From contig NC_084482.1 in assembly GCF_030035675.1 (NCBI RefSeq), positions 223,244,943 to 223,308,942 of the forward strand: a stretch of DNA of 64,000 bases, written 5' to 3'. A program made the translations under genes and the position numbers. Below, piece after piece: positions 30,101 to 41,062 of the stretch (its first letter is position 1; each line of letters starts with the position of its first letter). Source of the DNA: Rhineura floridana. Its lineage: Eukaryota; Chordata; Lepidosauria; Squamata; Rhineuridae. The notes under the pieces are model-generated. The model saw only the letters and a list, made by a program, of their open reading frames with translations. It was not told where the DNA came from and made no database searches.

Positions 30101-33100
30101 CCGCCAGCCGCCCACCCTCACTGCAAATTTTTGGCGGCAATTTTAAATGGTCGGGAGGCCCTCCTGCATCGGCGGCGCGACGCGGCTCAGATCGCCCGCC
30201 GACGCACACGGCTTCTCCAGGCCTACAGGCCAGGCCTTGGTGCGGGGCCGGCGGCGAGGAGCGGTCAGCGCGGCTCGATCGCGGAGCGGTGCGGCTGGGG
30301 AGCGGCGAAGAGCCCCTGGCTCCGGGCTGGGGCAGTGGTGAGCCTAGGCCTCCAGAGGCCCTCCAGCTACGGAGGATCGGTCTGTAGGAGCAGACCCAGT
30401 GGGGCAGCGGGGACAGCTCTAGGCCACCCAGCGGCTGAGGTGTGGCGGCAGCAGCCATCCAGCTGCGGAGGCACGGCCTGCAGGAGACATCGGCAGGCCC
30501 GGTGGGGCAGCGGAGGGAGCCCTAGGCCATCCAGCGGCGGAGGTGTGGTGGCAGCGGCCATCCAGAGGGGGAGAGAGCCCTAGGCCTCGGGAGGCCCTCC
30601 AGCACAGCGAAGCTGCACGGCGACGGCAGCACGGCCTAGCGGCAGCGGCGAAATTCAGGCGAGGCGGCCTTGTGGCCGCGTTCTTTTCTCTTTAAATTAC
30701 TCTTTAAATTACTCTTTAAATTACTATCCAGGGGACCCCTGTGGGAAGGATCTCAGCCCATAGCAAGGGAGTGGTTCCCAGACCCATCTTGCACACCACC
30801 CCATTGGTCGCTTAGCAGCCCAGGGGCCAGGATTGTGGGGGTGAGATAAAGGGGCCCAGGAGCAGGGGACTGGTTTGAGTAGGGGACACGGTCCAGCTGG
30901 ATGGTGAGGGTGCGGGGTCCCCCCTTAGGTATCCCCAGGCTGACCACCTCTCATTACTGCAGAAGACATCATCCCCCTACACGCTAGCTCAGGATGCCAC
31001 CCAAAAAAGGTCAAGTTGGGCCAAAAGAGAAGGGAAGGGCCCCCAGGGCAGAGGGTAGACGCCCACCCCCTGCTGCGGAGGATGGGGGACAGGTGGCAGG
31101 CATACCATGGACCACTATACTGGCTAGGTTAGAAGCCCTGGAGAGGGGCCCTGCCCAGCCGGCAACGGGTAGAACAAGGGAACCACCCCCCAAGCAGCCC
31201 CGGGAGAAAGTGCAGCATCCAGTTGGCAGGGCTAACGCTGCGGCTATTACTTCTATCTTAGCGCGACTGGACGCGCTGCAGGCAGGGCCTAGTGGGGCCG
31301 CAGCAAGAGCGCCCGGAGCAGAAGCTGGAACAGCGTTGTCTTCACATGCAGTGGACAACATAGGGGGTGAGTCTCCCTGGGCAGCACAACAACAGGGGCA
31401 GCCCCAGTGGGGCTGGCCCCCGTGGGGGTTCCCATACTGGCCCTTTTCCCCACCAGCTAAAACCGAGCGGTATGGGCAAGCGGGGATCACCATGGGGGTG
31501 GGGCATGGCACACCACAACAGCTGCCTCCCCTAGGGGTGGCCTGTGAGCAGGTCTGGCAGGCCGCTGCCGGAACAGGGATGGGAGTGGGGGCTCAGCGCT
31601 CCTGGTCGGTACCCCCCCCAGCAGAGGACACTGACCTCTGGGCTCAGTGAGGGAAGGGGCTATACCTTTCAGGGAGACATCAGCCCCACGGGGCTTTCAC
31701 CTGCTGCCCGCTACAAAACAAAAAATTTGGAAAGGGGAGTACGTCGACTTATTCTCACTTCTGTACAGGGAACCAGTGAGGAGGGAGAAGGATAAGGGTG
31801 AAGAGGCAGAACCTGACAAGCCCAAGAGGCGGGGCATTGAACGCACTTGGGCTAATTGGTTGCCTGCATTTCTGACATACATGGGGGTGGTGATGCAGAA
31901 ACAGCCACAGAGGGGCCCTATTCTGATTAAATACCTCGATATCGTATATCGGGGCTACTCCGAGTTCCAGGGGGCAGCATGGCTCGCCTATGACGAAGCG
32001 TTTCGTATGAGGGCGGCCTTTGATACCTCCCTCCCCTGGGACAAAAAGGAAGCGGACCTGTGGCTACAGTTTATGTCACACTCCAAGCCCATAGCCGGGG
32101 ATAGAACGGACAGCGGCCACCTCCTGGCCCGCCAGGCAGCAGCAGCTCCTTCCCACAGGCCTGCAGGGCAGGGGGTTCAACCCCGCCTGCTCTGCTGGGA
32201 GTTCAGCTCCCGAGGCCGCTGTGGTCGTAACCCCTGCAGGTTTCAACACGAGGGCGCAATATGCGGGGTCTGCATTCCTGCGCTGCCTGCCCCAGGGGCC
32301 GCCCCTTCAGAGGTGGGACCAGGGACTCACCTGGCGCAAGGAGACCGGGAGCTGCTAGTGCAGCTCAAGGAAAGGGGCCCCAGTCCAGTTAAACTCTCCG
32401 AACTCCAGCGCTTGGTCTGCTGTTACCCCCGAGTCCAAGACGCCCACTTTTTGCTACAGGGCTTTACAGAGGGTTTCCGGATTCCCTATTTGGGTCCCAG
32501 GCACCTCTTCATGTCCCGCAACCTAAAATCAGTGGCGGGCATGGAATTGATCGTGGGGGGAAAAATTAGGAAGGAGGTCATGGCAGGCTACGTGCTGGGC
32601 CCCTTTGCGGCACCACCCATCCCTTCACTCAGAGTTTCCCCGTTGGGCCTTGTTCCGAAGAAGGGACCAGGCAAATTTCGCCTTATACACCACCTGTCCT
32701 TTCCCCAGGTGGGTCAGTAAATGACTTCATCCCATCAGACCTCTGCTCTGTCCGCTACACGTCATTCGACTGTGCGGTTCGTATGGTTAGGGACTGTGGG
32801 ATGGTCGCCCTCATGGGAAAGTGTGACATCAAATCTGCCTTCCGTCTCCTCCCTGTGCACCCACGGGACTTTGAGCTGTTAGGCTTTGCCTTCATGGGCA
32901 AATATTATGTGGATAGGGCATTGCCTATGGGCTGCTCCATCTCATGCTCGGTTTTTGAGTGCTTCAGTTCTCTCTTGGAGTGGGCAGTCAGGAGACGGGC
33001 TGGCCGGCAATCAGTGGTGCACTATTTGGACGACTTCTTGTTTGCGGGCCCTGCAGACTCGGGCACCTGTCAGGCATTTATGGAGCAGTTCGCGGGGATG

Positions 33101-36100
33101 GCGGGGGAATTTGGTGTTCCCCTCGCGGCTGAGAAAACTGAGGGCCCGTCCACTACCCTCACTTTCCTGGGCATAGAGATTGATACAGTGGCCCAATGCT
33201 GCAGGCTCCCGCAGGATAAGCTGGTGGCCCTTAAGGGGAAAATCTCGGAGGTGGTTGGGGCGAAGAAGGTGACATTGGCCACACTTCAACAGCTGGCAGG
33301 ACATATGACCTTTGCATGCAGGGTGGTAGCACCTGGGCACGCATTCTTGCGGCACGTGTATGAGTCCATGGCGGGCCTATCATGCCCCCACCACCACACA
33401 CGTGTTACAGCCACTCTCCGGGAGGACCTGGCAGTTTGGTCCACCTTCCTATGGGAATTCAATGGGGTCTCCTTATGGAGAAAGGATCGCCTGTTGGAAG
33501 CGGAGCTACAGGTGAGCTCTGACGCCTCAGGTTCCTGCGGTTTTGGGGTCATTTTCCATGACTCATGGTGTCATGGCAGCTGGCCACAGAACTGGGTGCA
33601 GGCTGGCCTAACCAGAGACCTGACCCTTCTGGAGTTCTTCCCCATTGTCGTGGCCGTACACCTTTGGCCTGACAAACTGGGCAATTCCTCAGTCCACTTT
33701 TGGTGCGACAACCTCCCCACGGTGCATGTCATCAACACCCTGTCCTCTAGAAACCCCAATGTTATGTGTCTGGTTCGAGTGTTTGTGTTCCCATGTCTTC
33801 GCTATAATATACAGTTCCTTGCACGCCATGTCCCGGGTATTGATAATAGCATTGCTGATGCTCTATCACGGAACCAGATGGAGAGATTTCACCAGCTGGC
33901 GCCGTAGGCAAGGGCTCAACCGGACGTGGTACCCCCAGCGCTATGGGAGATTGGAGGACCGAATCAGAATGGGCCATAAGCCTTTCTGTGGCACCCAGCA
34001 TGTTGGCCAGCTACCAGGGGGCAGGTAGGGACCTGGCAACCTTCAGGGAGTCCAGAGGCTACACCCAGGAGTGGCCCATCTCCATGGAGCATCTTATGGA
34101 GTTCTGCGTGGAAGGGAAGCGGAGGGGGCTTTCAGTCAGGACCATCAGAGGTAAGCTCTCAGGTCTATCCTTCCTAGGGAAAGCATGGGGCTTTCAGGAC
34201 TACTCCGGTGACTTTAGGGTCCGCCGGATGCTGGAAGGGTGGTCCCGTGAGCGCCCGCACACACCTGATGCACGCTCCCCCTTTTCCCCAGAGCTACTGT
34301 TGGGTCTGCGGGGACAGTGGAGGGTGCTATGTTCTTCCCATTTTGAGGCACTGCTATACCACGCTGCGGCCCTCACCTTGTTCTTCAGGGCCTTCCGAAT
34401 AGGGGAGGTGGTGGCAGGTTCTAAGACAGATAGCTCCCTTCGGGCCCTCCTGGTTTCTGATCTCAGCTGGGAGGCAGAGGGGGTCCGCCTGCGACTCAGG
34501 CAGTCAAAGACGGACCAACACCAGAAGGGTTGCCTGATTGGGTTATCCCCATGCCAACAGGAGGAGCTCTGCCCGGTCAGGGCCCTCCGCATTTTTCTGG
34601 CAGCCCATGGGCTGCAGCCAGGGTACCTGTTCAGGCAGAGGGACCTCCAGCCCCTTACCAAGTACCAATTTTGGTCGGTGGCAAAGACAGCACTCCAGCG
34701 GCTAGGTGTGGACGCCCGCAAGTTCGGGACACACTCCTTCCGAATAGGGGCAGCCTCCACCGCTGCTCACCTGGGTTTTTCCAAAGGGCAGCTGCAGGCA
34801 GTGGGCAGGTGGTCCTCGGATGCATATAAGACGTATGTTAGACCACTAACGGAGATGCATGAGGCCAGCGGCTAATGGCAATGTTGTCGTTTTTGGCAGG
34901 CCGCTGGGAAAGATCGGAACAAGTGAGCATCCTCCTCTGCGGCCACGGCATGATTTTCTGGGCAGGCTGCAGGGCTGCGAAGTCCCGCATTGGAACGCAG
35001 CTGGGGCTCAGTCAGTGGGCCTCAGTGCGGTGGCTGGGACGACGGGGGATGCGTTGGGACGGCCTCCTGCCCACCTTGTTCCGGTCGGTTGTGGACTGGG
35101 CAGTGCCCCGGGTGCTGGTCATCCACCTGGGAGGTAACAATTTGGGTCTGTTGAGGGGCGAGGCCCTAATCGAACAGGCATGCAGTGACCTCCAGGCCAT
35201 TGCGCTGCGCTGGCCGGGGGTGCACTTGGTATGGTCTGACATCCTGCCGCGCAGGACGTGGAATTGGGCTGATGACCCACGGGGAATGGACAGGATGCGG
35301 AAGAAGGTTAATAGACAGATTCAGAGGGCCATCAAGGGCCTAGGGGGTTCTGTCATACACCACCCAGAGATCAAGCAAGATAGGCTGGAGTTGTTTAGGC
35401 CAGATGGCGTGCACTTGACGGACGTGGGCAATGACATCTTCCTAATGGACCTGCACGGGGGTGTGCACCGGATTCTTATCGGTTGTGGGGCAAGGGGAGA
35501 CTAAGCAGAGGCTTGTCCCCCTTTTGTGGCAAGGAAGCGCGGGGGAAAGGTTAAAAGGGAAAGGGCAGCTAGGTGACACCTTTAGGCACCTTTAGGGGTG
35601 ATTGGCGGTCCGGGGGCCTGCAGCTCTGGGCTATACATCCCGGGGGAGCAGAACACGGGCCGCTTTTGCGGCCAACGTGACTCATCCGCTCGGGGTTTCA
35701 TGGCTCCGGGGGGCGGTGATGCGGGTTGGACCCCCTACACATCTTCAGGGTGTGGCCGGAGCTGGGGCCTGGCACAGGGCAGCCCCAGGCTCTGGCAGGG
35801 TTTGGTTGCCCTATAGCTGCAAGCAGGCTTTGCCTGGATCAGCCGAATTCCCCCGCACTGGATTGTCCCTCTGCAGGTTCATTGGTTATAATTGACTCTG
35901 TTTTTTTTAATAAAGTGGCCCATGATTTAACCCAAAGAATGGTGTCTGTGTTTATTTCGGCAATAGGCCGCAACCATCTATTGCAGGTGTGGGAACCTCT
36001 TGGATTCCAGGTGTTGCTGGACCACAGTTCCCATCAACCCTGCCCATCTTTACTAGGGCTGATTGGAGTTGTAGTTCAGCAATGTCTGGAGAGCCAAAGG

Positions 36101-39100
36101 TTCCCCAGCCCCGATCAATTGCAAGGTCCTTTGGTGGGGACACTGCTTCCCTTTGTAGGATTCTGGGCAATCTTTTTTTTTTTAAGGGACCCCTAGCAAG
36201 ATGCTCTGGAAGGAAGAAGCATGCAGGGACTTCCTAATGCCTTGCCCTCATATACTTGTGTGATTCCTCAGGCCTACTGAATATTCCCAGTCTTGCTTTT
36301 GACATCCATCCCACCCACTTTTCAAGTTCTCTGGAATTGGGCTCAGCCAGCACATGCCCCACCCCTCTCCATTCCTACCTGTGGGACTTTATAGATGCCC
36401 AACAAGCTTGACATCTGGATGGAGTTTTGAGAGTCAGCCCCTTCAAGAACAGCCAGTAAATTATTCCATCTTCCACAGTTGTAGTTTGGAACATTCGCCT
36501 CCCCAGTAGACAACAGGTCTAACAAAACCTCATACGTCAACCTTTCTTGAAAAAAGTTCTCATGGATGCTGTAGCCCAGGGTGATGTTGGGTAAGAGCCT
36601 GGGATTCTGGTTGATATCCTGAATGGCAAACAAGAAGGAGAGGATTTGCCAGTACTTTGTGGTTCCTCTCCTACATAATATTAATATCACATCATTATCA
36701 TGCATCATTGGATAGATTAGATTCAACGCTGACTCTTTTGACAAGCTTTAAGAGACAATATAAAGCTCTGGATTTAATTTCTAGAACTTTCCTTATGCTA
36801 ACACTGATCCAGAGGCAAAGCTACAACCTCAACAGCCAATCCTCACTGCATGATATCTGGATGGGGGAGGGATAGCTTTGTTCGTGAATCAATAGCCATT
36901 ATCCTTTTGAAAACAAAACCAAGGCAGATGATCCTTCTAGTGATGGAAATAGGCATTCACAGCCCTACAAAAAATAATCACAGATACAAGCTTCAAACGG
37001 TTTGTTAAATGATGGGGAACATTTTCTGTTATCTATGTGATTTAGGTAGAAGGTGGGGTGAATGGGATGTGCTTCAAAATGGAAAACTCAGCCTCTAAAT
37101 TAGGGAGTTAAGCGAAGTAATCAGCCTCTCTCTCTTTCTGTTATGTGAATGAGACAGAGGGGAGAGTTGGACTGCCTTCATTTCAGTTGCAGTGTCTTGC
37201 GCTCTTGACATGCTCTGGATATCTTTTGAGACAGGTTCTCTTCGCTTGATTTGAAATCGGTGGTGACATCAGTGTCAAGGCTAGATATGCCAAGACAGGT
37301 TGCTGGAGTTTTGTGGCCTTTTTTTATATTTACATTTTTGGGGGGTTTATTTACACATATATGCAGGCTGAGCCTTCGTGGAAGGTTCACAGCACAAAGA
37401 GATCCTACATTTTCAGAAGGGGGACAACCAGGTCCTTTGGCACTCCCCAGAAATACTACAGCTCTCTTTCCCCAAATTATCTCCAAAATTAAAGCTTCCT
37501 CTTCAAAACCCTGATAGCCCTGGGGGGTGGAGAAGGGAAGAGGAAGGTTCTTGCTCTCCCTCCACAAGAGTTCATCTGTGGAGAGACCTTACTTTAGCAA
37601 ACGCAGGGTAGCTGAGCCAGTCTGCTGTCAGAGTCGTCAAAGTGGTATTTCTCTAGGTGTCTCATTGTAATGGTTTTATCATTCTATTTTGTAGTGGGTC
37701 ATAGGATTGGGGGGTTGGTTGGTTTGGCAACATCTTTGGGTCTCCTCTGAGTCTATGGTTTTATATCTGTAAGGTGTGGAGTCTGTGGCAGAAAAAACTG
37801 CTGAAGTGCTTAAAGTAGTCTCTTTAAGTTCATGGCCCTAGCCTGGTCTGGCCCGTTAAGCATCCTTGTGACATGCCTAAAGAGCTGTTCAGGTTCAGAT
37901 GTGATGCTGCAGAGACAGCTAAAGGGGTAGGTCTTTTCGCCCTTGCATGGCTTGAGGCCACATCATCCTATTGTAGGAGGGAAAAGGGCCAAGGACCAGT
38001 CTGTGCTAGTCTCATCTGATTGATTGGATTTATTTATGTGCCACCTTTCCACAGTGACCTGTGCCCACTGGAGGTGGCAAGACACATAGGCTCCCTGGAA
38101 TCCCAGTTGCGCAGCAAAATCTCTTGGGGTATCAATCGTGTGAGGCCCTCCATGATAGGCTCAGCCTGTGTATATCACAAAGACACCACAGTCTCCAGTG
38201 ACCTTCATTCCAAGGAAATTGAACCAAATGTGAGCACTGGCACCCCGAATTCTATCACCACTCAGAAATTAGGGTGCGCATAATAGTATTGCAATTGTTT
38301 TTTACTTATTTATTGTAAGCTGCTGGGAGAACTTCATATTAATGGCATAACATGCAAATGTTATAATTAAAACAATATCTGGATGTTTCATTAACCCTCT
38401 CCTGACCAAATCCTAGTCTTACAACAACCAAGGCTCAGGACTGTAAGAGAGCCCTCAGGTGACATCCAGACTCACCCCAACCTTACAACAATAAATAGCC
38501 ACTGCTGTTATTATGCTCCTGTTATTCCCATTTAATTGTGTCATCAAGGGTAAAATAAATGTGTGACTGATGAAGTCACAGTTGAGTTTAAAAGGGAATC
38601 TAAGATGGGATTAAAAGAGCCCGATAAGATCACAACAAGGCCGACCGCCTACATATTTTTGGCAATGTTCAAAAAGACAAAAACATTGGGACAATATACT
38701 AAAACACCCTATGTAATAACTGGATATAGATTACCACATGTTGTTCTGCTAAATTATCTTGAAAGATGTAGTTATAGATACAGACTTGGAAATGGTAGCA
38801 ACTTTATTAATATTAGCAAAAAAATGAAATTGCAAAACATTTGGAAGCAATCTAGAGCACCATCAGTTCTTGACTGTTTCAACAGTATCTGGTGTCAAGA
38901 ATGCTGGGGTCACCTCCCTGGGCAATTGAACCTGGCCTGGCACAACCTGTACCTCCCTTACCAGGGCTGAGTTAAACCAAACACCATCCTGTAAGGTAGG
39001 CAGAGTGCCACCATCCCTTAACTTGATCTCCCACTCTGAGTCAAGGGGAAAGCAGAGCACCAATGGACTGGCCAAGATTCCCAAGAGCAAAAGCCAAACT

Positions 39101-41015
39101 ATCCACTCCCTACTCTGGAACCTCAACCCAGCCCAGTTCAGTCGTCAGTTTTGTACAGTCAACATCTGTACAAAAATACAGTAAGAAAGTTCCACACAGA
39201 CAACAGCAAAGCTTACATTGTTATTGTTGTTGTGTGCCTTCAAGTCAATTATGACTTATAATGAATCAGTGACCTCCAAGAGCATCTGTCATGAACCATT
39301 CTGTTCAGATCTTGTAAGTTCAGATTTGTGGCTTCCTATATGGAATCAATCCATCTCTTGTTTGGCCTTCCTCTTTTTCTACTCCCTGCTGTTTTTCCCA
39401 GCATGATTGTCTTTTCTAGTGAATCATATCTTCTCATTATGTGTCCAAAATATAATAACCTCAGTGTCATCATTTTAGTTTCTAGTGACGGTTCTGGTTT
39501 AATTTGTTCTAACACCCAATTATTTGTCTTTTTCTCAGTCCATGGTATGCGCAAAACTCTCCTCCAACACCACATTTCAAATGAGTTGATTTTTCTCTTA
39601 TCTGCTTTTTTCACTGTCCAACTTTCACATCCATACATAGAGATCGGGAATACCATGGTCTGGATGATCCTGACTTTAGTGTTCAGTGATACATCTTGAC
39701 ATTTAAGGACCTTTTCTAGTTCTCTCATAGCTGCCTCCCCAGTCCTAGCCTTCTTCTGATTTCTTGTCTATTGTCTCCATTTTGGTTAATGACTGTGCCG
39801 AGGTATTGATAATCCTTGACAAGTTCAATGCCTAAGCTAAATGCTTACAGACAGGAAAGCATAAGAGCCGGTCCCCTTGGCCCCTTATACCAATACACAT
39901 CACACAAGTAAAACAAGGTGGAACCAGGCCACTATCTAAAAGTTAGCCCTTCTTTTATGGGAATTTGCCCGGCAACAGCAAGAGGGCCAGAGAGTTAATC
40001 ATGAGACCTCTTGATGAAGGAATAGTCCAGAAGTTCATTGCAAGCGCAGGCCTCCTAATTTGTGGCTGCTCAGGCCTCCTGACCTTGAGTGCCAGGCAGT
40101 ACAGATAAGATACAGCTGCCTCCCTTCTAGCCTAACAAGCCACAGCTGTATGTGATGCCCTAATTTTTCTCAGCTTGGAACATCCTAGAAACCCATGCAA
40201 GATCTTCCCCACAATCTCTCAGGGCTAAGCCATTTTACCTTGGCCAACTTGCTGTTCTTGTCATTTGGGACGCCACCAATTTGATTAAAGTAACATTTTT
40301 TAAGAGGGGGGAAATGCACAAATAAATAAATATACAGAAAACTGGGCAATTTCTGTGTTGTTGTTTTTTGAGCCAAATGTGTCAAGAGAATATGTACCTA
40401 TACAAATAATTCTCTCTGCTTGGACTTGTGGAAGAAAAATGAATTCACCAATGAAATTTGGGAGAAGCAGTCGACTGGACAAGTTTATTGCAATAAAGAA
40501 ATCGCTGATGTACATCAGGAGAGAGAGTCAGAGAGTTTCCCTCACGAACCATGGACACAAAGGGTTATTATATATTTGTACATGTGCCACACAGAACATT
40601 CCAGATCTTATTCCACATATTGCAAGTGACCCAATACATCAGGTGGAGTTTCCTATCCACATAATGTATGCTTTTCAGCTGACATGTATCATCCCTGACC
40701 AGTCATACCTGACACTGGTCTTATCCCTCAAAAGTACCAAGAAAGATTTGAAATCTTGCTTCAGCCCGCAACTTCTCTGTTGCAAGAGTTGGCTGCCACA
40801 GCTTGCCACTTCCTCATTTCCTCTGTAGCTTAACAAATGTACCTTCAATATGTGAGCTTAAGAAAACCTCTTAGCTGTATATTTATTTAAAATATTTCTA
40901 TCCTGCCCTTCTACCTAGGGCACTCAGGGCAGCTTACAAAAATAAAATCAAACACGTACATAATAAAATCATAAACAGTAAAATCACAAAAACATTAAAA
41001 TAAATTAAAATAAAT

Positions 41016-41062
<47 letters not shown>

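Larger units (their letters stand above)
29941..35975 (+). mobile_element. Ngaro-like (DIRS-order) retrotransposon fossil, unit 2
   Basis: The longest visible copy (about 6.0 kb), in intron 2 of gene B on the opposite strand. Parts in order: CpG-rich leader, gag-like segment (about 30994-32720), RT/RNase H (32783-33907), tyrosine recombinase (33943-34875), SGNH hydrolase (34875-35504), tail with AATAAA near 35910. It is nearly whole in layout but broken, with perhaps two or three breaks. It occupies the same site as in units 1 and 3, so all three descend from one insertion that was duplicated with the host gene. Ends are approximate. Confidence 0.87.
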
